A stretch of DNA of 64,000 nucleotides from assembly GCF_033118175.1 (NCBI RefSeq), contig NC_083698.1, positions 49,083,501 through 49,147,500 on the forward strand, written 5' to 3'. The notes below the pieces were generated by a model. The model was not told the DNA's origin. It made no database searches and worked only from the letters and a program-made list of their open reading frames with translations. The position numbers and the translations under genes were made by a program. Each line of letters opens with the position of its first letter. Position 1 is the stretch's first letter. The stretch comes from Dama dama. Its lineage: Eukaryota; Chordata; Mammalia; Artiodactyla; Cervidae. Shown here piece after piece: positions 1 through 11,438 of the stretch.

Positions 1-1780
1 ACACATTTAAGGAATCTCCTTATCTAAAGAAGGCAGTCCATTCTCAACATTTTGCAGCCACTGACAATACAGATCTATCTATGGTCTTCTAGTGACAAGC
101 AGGAAACAAAACTTAATACTCAGTAAAGTAAAAAAAAAAGCCTACATGATGATGTTCTGTCTTCTGAATGACATTCTATCTGTACAGTAATTTGGTAGCT
201 ATGGAGACCAAAAGCAACCAGCAGTTTTCAAACACAGATCATAGCACATGGGTGATATTATCAAAAGATGAGGTTTAATGATCAAGAAAGGCTGTCTGCT
301 GGGTAAACCTGGCCAGACAATGTTAGAGTTCCTATGTCAAGAACCCAAAGGTTCCCACACTGAGTTTCAACTTCTTCCATTTTCAGCTAAACAAAGTAAT
401 AAGACTAATTTTCCTTTAGGATGTAAATACTTCTATCTACTCTACCTAAATTCCTACTTAAACAAAATTCAATGACTGAAATGAAACTGGAAGGTCTTTG
501 CCACTAAATAATCTGCTTCCAATCCTGGGTGACAATAATTCCAAATGTATCACTTAAGTGAATTCCAAAAACATTTTTAAATTATTAAAAAAAATAAAAC
601 TATCACATCCTGAATGGGACATCACATCTCATTGTTATTCTATCTTGACCTTGATAAGGCATTGTGGTAATTTCAGAAATGGGATGCTTCTAGGTAAAAC
701 AACAAAAATAATCCACCCTTTAAAATAGCCAATCAAGAAACAGAAGACCTGAGGAGTATTAGCTCTCTTGAAATACTGCTATTCTGGAATAATCATCAGC
801 TATGCATAAATAATCACACTGATCACCCAAAACCAGAAAGGAGAGACTGAATTATATATTCATAAGAAATGTGTTTCTTAAATTCCTGCCCTAACCCTCT
901 CTCCCCACAAAGCCAGTGTCTTGCCAGTGTTTAAAGCCCTAGGTCAGCAGGTTCAGTCTCTTTATAAATTCTGAACTGTCACCTTTGCTTATGGATAATG
1001 ACAAAATATTCTGCAGAGCCTGTATAACTGCATTGACAAGTTATACTATTCTACATCCAACATTAAATAATCCACGTTACTTAGGCTGGTCATCATTTTT
1101 CAAATACCCATTATAGCTGTCCACAAGTGCCATCCAGCCCAGCCCCTTGTGCGGGGCCTGCTCTGCACCAAAGCAATTTCATTGTATAAGTTTTAAGACA
1201 GATATGCTGCTGCTGGACTGTGGCACTAGCCAGCAAATCAAAATTGAAGCCATTGTGTAAAAAAAAAAAAAAAAATCCATTTTTTAAAAAAAGCTTAATT
1301 TTTATTTATCTACATATAATGTCTGCCCCTATGTTTCTGTAAAATATGGGAAGAAGATATAATGATACCTCTTTCTCCTTTTAGATTAAAAAATGTGAGC
1401 CTTTTTTACTCTCTTAATAAACACTATCATGTCAGATCCTCACAGTATCTATTTTAGGGTTTAAGGACCATTACAGAACCACAACAATAGATCAGTGACA
1501 GACTTGATCCCACCAATTAACACATTCTGGGGAGGTTGCCTAGATTCCTGTCTTCCTCCCTCCCTCTTGGAGGCCTGATTTTGACCACACTGACATCCCT
1601 GGCCTTAAGGATGAATAACCCAGTTAAGGGGAAGTCCTTTTCCTGAGACCAATTTTTTTTGTAATTAGAGTCAAAATACAAAGGCTGGTAATGACCTAAG
1701 GCAAAGTGATATGAACTCCAAGCCAATGAAACCATGACAGCAAGCAGATTTCTAAACAGCAAAGTGAGATCCATTTACTT
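1..1780. other. Intronic DNA, nothing recognised apart from an A-run
   Basis: I see no transposon or exon here. A 17-base A-run occupies 1259-1275. The stretch is AT-rich with a slightly GC-richer patch near 1130-1160. Confidence 0.5.
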
Positions 1781-1782
1781 AC

Positions 1783-1804
1783 ATGAAGACTCAGTGCCAA
1801 ACAT
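1783..1804 (-). CDS. ST7: ST7 alternative first coding exon (MFGTESS + 1 base)
   Basis: On the minus strand the sequence from 1804 reads ATG TTT GGC ACT GAG TCT TCA T, followed by the donor GTAAGT (GT at 1782-1781). It encodes MFGTESS and ends in phase 1, the same phase as the main exon at 55354-55504. Joined to an exon 2 beginning TG it would give MFGTESSL followed by the shared ST7 sequence. I recall annotated mammalian ST7 isoforms that start exactly this way and lack the first membrane segment. The G at -3 gives a fair start context. The exon lies 53.5 kb downstream of the main first exon in the direction of transcription, so it needs its own promoter (see 2140-2470). The 22 coding bases are too few to prove anything alone. 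The call rests on peptide identity, the consensus donor, matching phase and same strand. It is too short to appear as an ordinary open reading frame. Confidence 0.8.
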
Positions 1805-2140
1805 GGCTGGCTCCAGAGGCTGCTTTTAAAAAATTAGAAGAATGGAGGAAAGAAGGAAGAAAGAAAAAAATCGAGGAGAGTGTACGTGTGAGAGTGGAGA
1901 GATGAGCTGCTACACAGCAGAGGTCATGAAGACAGACAATGCAGTCCAAACTGTGTCCAGCTGCCAGATTCTCCTCTTACAAGCTTCAGTGTTCTCCCGT
2001 GTGATTGAAAAGCAAGGTCTCCTACAGCACCAAAAACCGAAGAGCTGCTTTTGAAAATCCAATAGGGAAAGGCAGGCCGACGTGGCTCTTCTGGGATGCA
2101 GGGAGGCAGGACTAGGTAGCAGCGGGGGCAAGACTGGGAG
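1805..2140 (-). other. ST7: Presumed 5' UTR of the alternative ST7 first exon
   Basis: The stretch between the presumed promoter and the MFGTESS start carries no recognisable transposon and is less AT-rich than its surroundings. If transcription starts near 2150 it would be the leader of the alternative transcript. There is no direct evidence for the exact start. Confidence 0.35.
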
Positions 2141-2470
2141 CAGCAGCAACAGCGGATACTGCAATCCCCAGCCCAGTTATAGCAGTAAGACAATAGCAGG
2201 GCTTATGCATACACTGGTGACGTCAGAGACACTGCACAGATCGACTGCGCGGCTTGAGCCAGAGGCTCCAGGGGCTTCAGGGGAGCAGGCAATTCAAAGG
2301 GGAATTCCTTTGTCACAAAATGCACAAGACCAAGAGCCACATACATATTCACATATATATTCACCCTCCTGACAAGATCTTCATCTGAGATACCACGAAC
2401 TAAAAGAAACCTCAAAGAAATTTAAATATTGGCTTTATAGCAACCAACCACAAAGATATGCAAATCAGGG
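2140..2470 (-). promoter_or_regulatory. ST7: Presumed promoter of the ST7 alternative first exon
   Basis: Upstream of the MFGTESS exon (rightward on the plus strand) is a locally GC-richer block containing a perfect palindromic CRE, TGACGTCA, at 2218-2225. A TATA-like TATAAC lies on the gene strand at 2181-2176. That arrangement would place a start near 2150 with the CRE about 70 bases upstream, and a leader of about 345 bases before the ATG. Further out are an octamer ATGCAAAT (2458-2465), TATAAA on the gene strand (2439-2434) and CCAAT (2432-2428), which could serve a second start. A full CRE suggests CREB/ATF-responsive expression. All of this is inference from motifs. Confidence 0.45.
2218..2225. 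promoter_or_regulatory. Perfect CRE (TGACGTCA)
   Basis: An exact 8-base palindromic cAMP-response element 414 bases upstream of the alternative ST7 ATG. Its CpG has survived in otherwise CpG-poor intronic DNA, which hints at function. Confidence 0.55.
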
Positions 2471-2704
2471 TTCTTGATTTTATGCAGCAAGTAGAACTTT
2501 TCAAGGGAATTAAGAATATGAGAAATGAGAAAAATAACCTACCTTTTAAAATAACTCCAGAGTTCATTGCTTTTTCAGTAGGCTTGGGGAGACTGACAGA
2601 TTAGGGGTTGTACACTCAATCACAAGTATGTGAAAATATGTACACTATTCCACACACATCCTGGCATATAAATTCACAAGCAAATGTAACAGTAAAACAA
2701 CACT

Positions 2705-2839
2705 GCTGCTGCTGCTGCTGCTAAGTCACTTCTTTCGTGTCCGACTCTGTGCGACCCCACAGACGGCAGCCCACCAGGCTCCTCCATCCCTGGGATTCTC
2801 CAGGCAAGAACACTGGAGTGGGTTGCCATTTCCTTCTCC
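2705..2839 (-). mobile_element. BovA-unit SINE (Bov-A2/ART2A type)
   Basis: The sequence reads antisense through the ruminant BovA unit, with the conserved GTGTCCGACTC and GACCCC blocks. It has a (CTG)n at its left end, the characteristic tail of this family. It is flanked by an 11-base target duplication, AAAACAACACT, at 2694-2704 and 2840-2850. Confidence 0.9.
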
Positions 2840-3714
2840 AAAACAACACTATAAGGGCTTAAAACACTGTTTGACACCCGGTGAGCACTCAAATGTTAAT
2901 GAATACATTATTAGCTATTTTACAACTATTATTCAAGTGTGAAAACCACTACTCTAGGAATATGTGTATGTACACATATTTTTCCTATCCTATTTTTCTT
3001 TGCTTTATTTTTCTTTATTTTGCCCTATGAGAATTCCTGTCATTTTTCCAGGGTAACTCAGTAATGTTAATGCTGTGCACACACATCTGTGTAATCCTGT
3101 GTGCAAGTAGGCATATATGATTAACAATCATATTTTTCATCCACCAAGACAAAGAAGATATTATTATTTTGTCTCTTGACTCATTACCTGCATTACCTTT
3201 ACTCTTAGAAATCTACTTTTTTCTAAAAGCTATAAATGCACAGGCTTTTCTTAGAATATCAATACAACACAAGCAAAGAACGTTTGTTCCAGTATTTTAA
3301 AAAATATTGAAATGCACAAAAAGTGTGGCTATTTTTCAATAATCCCATTGTTAAAGTTATATAAAACAATAAGTTCAAAAGCTCAAGTTTCTTTTCCATT
3401 CATTTATCTAAGGTATATACTTTTTCTAATACTTTCTAAAGTTTATAGACATGTCTTTATATAACACAGCTTTTAAACACTAAATTCTTATATGATTGTG
3501 GAACTGCAAATTACCATCTAAAAATATCGTTAATAGTTCTTTCAGTCAGTATATGTACATCCACCTCATCTTTAAGTGGTTACATAACAGTCCATTGTAT
3601 GGATGTGCATAAAGGTAATTTGACCTTCATCTTTCCAAAAACGCTAAATCATTGCGGAGAAACTGCAATGATGCTACATAAGAACAAATGTTTTATTGTA
3701 GGTAAGATAATAAT

Positions 3715-3936
3715 GGGGCTTTCCTGGTGGCTCAGACGGTAAAGAATCTGTCTGCAATGCCGGAGACTTAGGTTCAATCTCTGGGTCAGAAAGATCCCCC
3801 GAAGAAGGGCAAGGCGGTCCACTCCAGTATTCTTGCCTGGGGAATTCCATGGACAGACAGAGGAGCCTGGTGGGCTACAATCCATGGGGTTACAAAGAGT
3901 CAGACACGACTGAGTGACTAACACGTTAACGTTAAC
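3715..3936 (+). mobile_element. Bov-tA SINE (first of two at one site)
   Basis: A tRNA-like head (GGCTCAGACGGTAAAGAATC) is followed by the BovA body ending GACTGAGTGACTAACAC. The A-tail is replaced by GTTAACGTTAAC. The target sequence AAGATAATAAT precedes it (3704-3714) and follows it (3938-3948). Confidence 0.92.
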
Positions 3937-3950
3937 AAAGATAATAATAA

Positions 3951-4179
3951 GGGCTTCCCTGGTAGCTCAGTGGTGAAGAATCCTTCTGCAATGCAGGAGA
4001 TGCTGAAGATGTGGATTTGATCCCTGAGTTGGGAAGATCCCCTGGAGGAGGGCATGGCAACCCACTCCAGTATTCTTGCCTGGAGGATCCCATGGACAGA
4101 GGAGCCTGGCGGGCTACAGTCCACAGGATCACAAAGAGTCAGACACATCTGAAGTGACCGAAAAAACACACACACACAC
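3951..4179 (+). mobile_element. Bov-tA SINE (second of two at one site)
   Basis: A full Bov-tA with tRNA-like head and BovA body, ending in an A-run that has become (CA)n. The target sequence AAGATAATAATAA lies on both sides (3938-3950 and 4180-4192). Confidence 0.92.
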
Positions 4180-4195
4180 AAGATAATAATAACCA

Positions 4196-4405
4196 ATTTT
4201 TACTGCATGTTTACTATGTGCCAGGTATTATTTTGGAAACTTCACATATATCAGCTTACTTAATCTTTGTAACAATCCTACAAGGTAGATACCATTATTA
4301 TCCACATTTGATAGATGGTGCTCATGCAGGTTACTAAATGAAAAGCTGGGATTCAAACCCAGGCACTCTGGTTTCAACACACATGCTCTTAACTACTCAT
4401 CTATA
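4196..4405 (-). mobile_element. MIR SINE, antisense
   Basis: Reads as reversed MIR: TATGTGCCAGGTATTATT, then a diverged block corresponding to GAGGAAACTGAGGC, then GGGATTCAAACCCAGGCA and CATGCTCTTAAC. This is an ancient mammal-wide tRNA-derived SINE. Confidence 0.75.
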
Positions 4406-4617
4406 ATGTCTCTTGAAAAAAAAAAAATTACCAAAATTATATTTTAAGAATTCAACTAAAATAAAAGGAAAATGAAAATCAATAGAAAATATGGAGAAGA
4501 AAGGTCTTAAAAGAAAAATGTCACCAGAAACACTAAAAATGAGAGAAAATTGCAAAAATTAAGAAAAATGCAACCTTCCCAAAATAAGTAATCCAGGTTA
4601 ACAACCAGTGGAGAACA

Positions 4618-5115
4618 CAGGTATACCTCAAAGATACTGTAGGCTCTGTCCCAGACCACCACAGTAAAGCAAGTCACACAACTTTCTGGTGTTCCAGTGT
4701 ATACAGAAGTTATGTTTACACTGTACTATAGTCTATTAAGTCTGCCACAGCATTATGTCTAAAAAAATGTCAATTTTAAAATACTTTAATTGCTAGAAAA
4801 TGCTGACCATCACCTAGCCTTCAGTGAGTTGCAGTAATAACATCAAAGATCACTCACTGATCACAGGTCACCATCATAACAAATGTCACAATGAAAAAGT
4901 TTGAAATATTTCTGAGAAGAAAATTTGTGAAAATGAAAAATGAAAAGTTTGTGAGAATTACCAAAATGTGAGACAGAGAGTGAGCAAGTTTGTCAGGAAA
5001 AAATGGTGCTGACAAACTTGCTTGGTGCAGGGTTCCCCAAAACTTTCAATTTGTAAAAGGATGCAATTTCTGCAAAGAGCAACAAAAAGAAGCTTCAGAA
5101 GACTAGGTATGCCTG
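4618..5115. mobile_element. Tigger1-type DNA transposon, internally deleted
   Basis: The ends are CAGGTATACCTCA (4618) and its inverted counterpart AGGTATGCCTG (to 5115). Terminal regions match Tigger1 as I know it, including CCAGACCACCACAGTAAAG and TTATGTTTACACTGTACTAT. The left terminal region runs almost directly into the right one, so the transposase gene is missing. Such deletion derivatives were mobilised in trans by the pogo-like transposase. Confidence 0.85.
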
Positions 5116-5324
5116 TATCAATAACGGTCCTGGTATATACAGGTGTAGGAAGTGGGAAAGGGCTATACACTTCAAAAGGGTTGAAACCAGAATATTATCT
5201 TACATGAGATCTGTTTTAAATTGTATACAAGATGTTGCACATGAATAGTCACACAAAAGGGGGTGGATGTGGCCACAAGAAAGGCAAAAGGAAAAGCAGA
5301 ATAAGCAAAGGATTCGTGGATAAC

Positions 5325-5695
5325 AGATATAGTTATTCCTCCATATTAACCAGTTCCACATCTGTGGATTCAACCAACAACGGATCAAAATATTCAGGAA
5401 AAAAATATTACAGAAAGTTCAAGAAGCAAACTTGAACTTGACACAGTTTTGTGTGTCAAAAATGCTATTTTTGACATAGCATTTGCATTGCATTTACATT
5501 GTACTTACAACTTACATAGCATTTATCTCATATTAGGTATTATAAGTAATCTTGAGATGATTCAAAATATGCAGAGGGGATGTGTGTAGATTATATGCAA
5601 ACACTATACAATTTTTATATAAGGTATTTGAGCATCTGCAGATTTGGGGTTGGAGGTAGTCTGAAACCATCCCCTGCAGATATTGAGTGACAAAT
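5325..5695. mobile_element. MER2-type (Tigger-related) DNA transposon
   Basis: Contains CTGTGGATTCAACCAAC, TATTAGGTATTATAAGTAAT and GAGCATCTGCAGATTTGG, the conserved blocks of MER2, with degraded inverted ends. Non-autonomous, TcMar-Tigger group. Confidence 0.8.
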
Positions 5696-5904
5696 GTACT
5701 CTCCATAGTCTATATACAACAACTTCTTGCCAACTCATTGATGTAGCTCCTCTCTTCAGCTCATATGTGAAAGTGTATATGTGCATATGTAAGTACATTT
5801 TCTGAGTGCCTATATTTATTTCTTGGCAAAGACTTCTAACAGTAAGTTAAAGTCTGCATTATTTTTCAAGACATCTACTTTTTAGATAACTATAGTAGGA
5901 TCAG

Positions 5905-6112
5905 GCCTCCCTAGGGCTCAGTTGACAAAGAATCTGCCTGCAATGTGGAAGACCTGGATTCAATCCCTGGGTTGGGAAGATCCCCTGGAGGTGGGCATGG
6001 CAACCCATTCCAGTATTCTTGCCTGGAGAATCCCCATGGGCAGAGGAGCCTGGCAGGCTACAGTCCATGGGGTCGAAAAGAGCTGGACATGACTGAGCGA
6101 CTAAGCACAGCA
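5905..6112 (+). mobile_element. Bov-tA SINE
   Basis: tRNA-like head and BovA body, ending ACTGAGCGACTAAGCACAGCA. Flanked by an imperfect 12-base target duplication, TAGTAGGATCAG at 5893-5904 and TAGCAGGGTCAG at 6113-6124. Confidence 0.9.
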
Positions 6113-6719
6113 TAGCAGGGTCAGTATGTTAAAAAACATTAGGTCTCACCTGCCGCAAACCTGGACACATATGATAGCCTCTAATTTCTGTTAAGGTCTC
6201 TATAACCTTCAGATGTCAGAGGTATTTCTAAATACCTCCGGAAGGTTGGGATCCATATGGTTGAAGACCCATCTTTGAAAATACAGATTTTGAAATTTTA
6301 GTTTGCTCCCATTCTCTCCTCTGGGCAACTAGCATGAGCTCAGAGAATGAAGACAAATTTTAATATGCTACCTGAGGAAAATGTAAAGAAAGGAAATGAA
6401 GGAAGAATAAAACTGACTAATGTCCTCCACACTCCTTCATAAAATCACATAATATACTCTAAAACCAAAGTGATCTTTGGATTATCAATTATGTCCAATT
6501 ATGCCTGCCTGTGACCTTGCCTGCCTGCTACCCTGCCCTTCTATTAGTAAAGTGAGTACTGTTAATTTCAGGATAAAATTAGTAATGAAAGAAGAGATCA
6601 ACATTCAAAATAATTTAGTGGTCAAAATAATTATTGTTAAACTAGAATGTTGTGAGAAAAATGATAGTAAAATCTTAAAGTAGGTCAATAGTAATTTTTA
6701 GAAGAAACCTGAATCATAA

Positions 6720-7020
6720 ATTGACTCAACAACTATTTCCTGAAAGCCTACTGTTCCTGCACTCTATGGGTACAGCCATTTAACAAACTCCCTCCTCTAT
6801 GGAGCTTATATTCCAGAGGGTGAGGCAGACAAACAAATATGCAATATATTCAGTGAGGGTATGTGTTATAAAGAAAGATAAGAGGAATTAGAGGATGAGG
6901 AGTGATTGAACGGGAGGGTTATTTTAGGTAAAACTGTCAAGTAATGTCATCCTAAAAAGATGACTTTTCAACAGAGACTTGAAAAACTGAGAGGAAACCA
7001 CATGGGTAACATGGAAACCA
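6720..7020 (-). mobile_element. L2 LINE 3' end, antisense
   Basis: Shows the reversed L2 tail pattern (AACTATTTCCTGAAAGCCTACTGTTCCTGCACT in degraded form), TATGGAGCTTATATTCCAGA and ACAGAGACTTGAAAAACTGA. Ancient and diverged; boundaries approximate. Confidence 0.65.
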
Positions 7021-7029
7021 CATGGGGGA

Positions 7030-10000
7030 AAGAACTTTCCAGAAAAACAAAATAAATCTATTCTTAAATAATCAAGACTCAATTTTCTATTGGAAGTTAA
7101 CCCCTCTAGTGCTGTGATGCTCTTATTAGTATTAATACAAAAGCGGTTGTGCTGAACTGTGCTGACAGCAAAATAAATTCTATTTTCGAATGCAAAAGAA
7201 TTCACTCTCCCATGAGCTGAAAACATGTGTTCTTCTCATCAAAATTTAATATACCAAACATATCTATTTTAGCAAATATGGAAATATTTTTTAAAAATGA
7301 CCGTAGAAGACAACACTCAAAATAGCTTCCCACCACATCAGACAACTAATTTAATTAATTTAATTATCTCTATTAATTTGGTAAGAATTTAAACCTCATT
7401 TTCTCTTAAGAGGATATACAGCAATTTAAAAAGTGTCATATCTGGAGTTCCTCTGGAGCTGTATCCTTTGTTCACATTAAAGTTTTATTTTCTTAGTATT
7501 CCTCTTGATGCTTATTTAGCATGTTAAAGTTGTGTGTCTTTTAAAATATCATCTATGGAAAAAAATACCATGTATGGGTTATTACTTAAAAAACAACAGA
7601 GAAGTGCTTTAATGGCAATATATAAACTACAGAAAAATTTTAAAAATCAGTGATTCTGTTCTTTGGGCAAAAAAATTTACAAATTTATAATTTAAAATAT
7701 ATGTATAGTGAAGCTCCCTGGTAGGACTTCAGAAATTTTATTTCTTTATGTATGTCTATAAAGTGTATCCCTTCCTGCTTCAACACAGAAACAGACATAG
7801 AGCCTTCTAACATACATGCAAGCCTTCTAACAAATAAGTATATTTTATTTCAGAGTCCTGGCACAAAATTCTGGTACAGTAAAGTCAAAAGGAAAAGAAA
7901 TCCAAAATCCAGAGAGAGAGAGAGAGATACTATTATTGTATTTGCTTTAAAGAACTCTAAAATAGGAAATATGGATTTATAGAAAAAATGTATTTTGGTA
8001 TTTGGGATAATTAATTACTTCTAAATGCTTTAGCTTCAAAAAAATATTCACCACAAAAGTCCTTTACATAGCAAGCACCTAAAATTTGCATTTTATTAGC
8101 AATTTCACAATAATTTGATTTTCACCATAATTAGTTATCTTGCCAAAGACCTATCCATAGAGCAAAAGGGATCATTTATAAAGAACATGTAAGTGCTTAA
8201 TTTAAATGCACACTAGGATTCTGTCATTATTTGGGGTACGGAAAATAGGTCTCAGACCTGGTAGAAAAATCTTCTAAAGTTTTTGTTGTTCAGTTTATAA
8301 GGATTATGTCAGAAAAGTGTCACCATAACCCAAAAGTTCAAATTTAGGGAAATATAATTTTGAACTAGTTGCACAAATTTTGAGCAAAGATCCATGCCCT
8401 TATCTCCTTATCACCACCTCACCTCTCAACCCCACTTTCACCCCATCCAATCTAAGGGAATCCCCTACTTACTCGTCAAGAACCACCACCCACGGTTAAC
8501 TTAACCTTAACTTTACTCTTGTACCAACTTACCACTCAGTGAAACTAGAAACTAAGAACAAGGTTAATCAGTTTAAAAAAAGAAGAGGCTAGTTACACTC
8601 AGAAATTTAGGATAAAAACTGAAATTCTCCAATTCACTTCACTATGTCAACTCCATCTAAAAGATGGGGCCACACACATGTACAAAACCACCACCACAAT
8701 GTCAAAAATGTTTTACAGGCTCCGTAGACTGTGTGTATATATTATTCTCTCTGTGGCATAGTCTGAACTCAGATGTCTGTACTCTAAAGCTTCTTGACCA
8801 GAGGGTCAAAATGTGAATTAAATATAAGTTGCTGTTTATTTTAAGTCTGTTTGAGTATGACTCAAACTAAAATACATGAAACAACAAGCATATGTCTGAC
8901 AAATTCCCTTAAGTATATATGTATGCTAAATTAATCATGATTTGTATACAACAAAGTAAAACATACAACAGGAGTAAACTCATGCATAATAATTTTTTAA
9001 ATACCTTCATTTAAAAAACATAACCAATGTACTTTTAAAAATACTAATTCAAAATAGTATATTTTTAAAGTAATTCTACATGGCTGGAAAATATTTTAAA
9101 ATTTAATTTTACCTGTATAATCCATAGAGAAGCAGTAGGCAGGGAACTGGGTATTTTCCAAAGTAAAACTCTATCAGACTCAAAATGAAACAGCTCCCTG
9201 GACAGGCAAACTGCTCTGGGGACAGCCTCCTGCCATGTGACATTGAGCACACACACACTTCTGCTTATCTCTATTCAAGTTGCAACGGTCATGGCTCTGC
9301 TCTCCTTTGCCTGTTTTTTTAAAGTCATCCTTAGAAAAGTCTTTCTTAGAAAAGAAGTATTTTTCTTCCCATTTCATTCCTCCATTATTAGTTTAAAACT
9401 AGGGAAAAAATAAATTTTCCTTCTTTCTCTAAATGAAAAGAACTCAAAATATGTGTACTTCATCCTAGTACTCAGTGTTACCAAGCAGCATAACCTGAAA
9501 GGAGTCAGCAACCAAATTTTTAGGAAAAATAGTCTTTTGTCATTATGTTCATTCCTTTGATAGTATGCACATGTGATCTATTTGAAACACATTTGATTTG
9601 TAAACAAACCTAATACAGGTGATGAAAGAACAATCCTTTAAAGCATATCTAAAACCTTTAACTCATTTGTCTGAGTCCTGAGACAGACATCAGATGAAAA
9701 GGACATATGGTCATTCCTGTGACAGACTGCATCTGATGTAATCTTTCATGTCACATTGCCACATGCACTGAGCCATCTTTTCCTTCATTACCAACTGTTT
9801 TCATCTTGAATATGTCCTGGCTAAAGAAACCTTAAGAATGGTTACTTCATCTTGACACAATTCTTTAGACCTTGCCCAGAGACAAGATACAAATTTTTAA
9901 ATTTTTTATCAGCTGTCTTTTTTTTTTTTCAGCAACCTGAATGGTTGGATAATTTCCAGTTTATAAATATAGTAATTGCAACTACTACAACTACAACTGC

Positions 10001-10850
10001 AACTACTACTTGCAACTACTTTGGGAAAGAAAAGTATTGATGTTTTGAGTGGTTTTATTGTAGTGGGATATTTTGCTACTTTTCTTTCCATGGAATAAGT
10101 TTCTCCATAAGATAATTACAAAGCTGATGATACTAAACAATATGATTCTAATTTTCAATATAACATCAGAAATATATATAGTACAGAAATCTAAACATTT
10201 TGAGCCCAACATCATCTATAATTCTATGAAATGAATGAGAAAGCATCATTACATTCAGCCATCTAGGCGATGCTTCATTACCATAAGCAGATCCCATCAC
10301 ACCACCATTCTGCTAACAGTCAAAAGCTGTTAATTCCCATCAACCTCACCTGTCACTGTTGCTAAGCAGCCCTGTCTTCTGGGGCTTTAATTCTCTTTAT
10401 CTCAATCTAGGGTACTGACTGGGGAGCTTTCCATGAGCCATAAAAATTTGATATACTTTTTTCCTGGTAATTAAAATGCGCAAATGGCTAAAACATTCTG
10501 ATTGTTTTAAAATGGTAAGCTAAAAATTCCTAATAATAGCTGTCTTAATTTCCACACAACTTACAAGTATGTGGAAATACTGATAGCCATTATCAGATGT
10601 CACATGAAATGGCGTTTTAAGCGTTTCACAACTTAGTACAGTCAGCATGGATTTGAGCACCATTATTTTAAGAATAATTGTATTATTTTTATCCTTTATA
10701 TAACTCTTAAATCACAGATATTTTAAGGAAATGCATTTTATTCACAAATAAGAACATAATGAAAAATCCAAATTAGAAAGTAGAAGACAGATAGATGGGT
10801 AGATGGCTCTAAAACCTACAGTCCACAGTTAAGTGATTCACACTCAGAAA
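7030..10850. other. AT-rich intronic DNA, little recognised
   Basis: No exon or clear transposon was identified in this 3.8 kb. It contains an AGAG run near 7911-7926, a (CAACTA)-like low-complexity patch at 9978-10020, and a strong pyrimidine-tract-plus-CAG near 9919-9932 on the plus strand that is not linked to any exon. Confidence 0.4.
9978..10020 (+). repeat. Imperfect (ACT/ACA)n triplet patch
   Basis: A run of CAACTACTACAACTACAACT-like triplets on the plus strand; low-complexity sequence. Confidence 0.75.
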
Positions 10851-10859
10851 GCCAGCAGA

Positions 10860-10965
10860 GTGGTTAAGAGCCAGGCTTTGTGTCAGACAGACAAGGTTTA
10901 AGTCATTCCTTAACTGGATGACCTGAAGCAAGTTTTTAAATCTCTCTGATCTCAACTAAGTGACA
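10860..10965 (+). mobile_element. MIR SINE
   Basis: Contains AGAGTGGTTAAGAGCCAGGC, a degraded TCAGACAGACAAGGTTTAAGT, and CTCTCTGATCTCA in MIR order and orientation. Confidence 0.7.
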
Positions 10966-10989
10966 AAGGGCCTAGATCAACATCTGGTT

Positions 10990-11222
10990 TGTGACAACAG
11001 CTAGTATGCAAACAGCACTTAATGTGGCCAGGCATTGTTCTAAATCATGCATTAATAACTTACTTAACCCATACGATAACCCTGTGAGGTATTATCCTCA
11101 TGTTATAGGTGAGGAAACTGAAGTGTGGAGGGTGTGTAACTTGACCGAGGTCACACACCATACATAACAAAGCAAGGATTCAACCCAAGTAGCCTCACTT
11201 AGATTTCTTGTGCTTCCACTAC
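10990..11222 (-). mobile_element. MIR SINE, antisense
   Basis: Reversed MIR: GCCAGGCATTGTTCTAAATC, ACCCTGTGAGGTATTATCCT, GAGGAAACTGAAG, GGTCACACACC and GGATTCAACCCAAG appear in the expected order. Confidence 0.8.
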
Positions 11223-11438
11223 ACATACCACCTCCACAGATAGATGATCAATAAATGGAAGGAGAACAAGAAAGATCATTTCCAAAAACTACGTTCATTC
11301 TTTCCATTAAAACCAGTCCTGCAGTTTGCCAAATATTTTAATTTAGAGTTTATAAAAACTCTCTTTATAGTCTATATTCAATCCCAACACACAGAAAAGC
11401 AGATACACAGAATGAAAGGGATAATGTCTAAAGTCATT

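Noticed and set aside
3715..4179. tRNA-like sequences in the many Bov-tA and CHR copies
   Set aside because: They are tRNA-derived SINE heads with degraded cloverleafs, not tRNA genes.
9915..9935. Strong 3' splice acceptor look-alike, T-run plus CAG, plus strand
   Set aside because: It is on the strand opposite to ST7 and no exon follows it.
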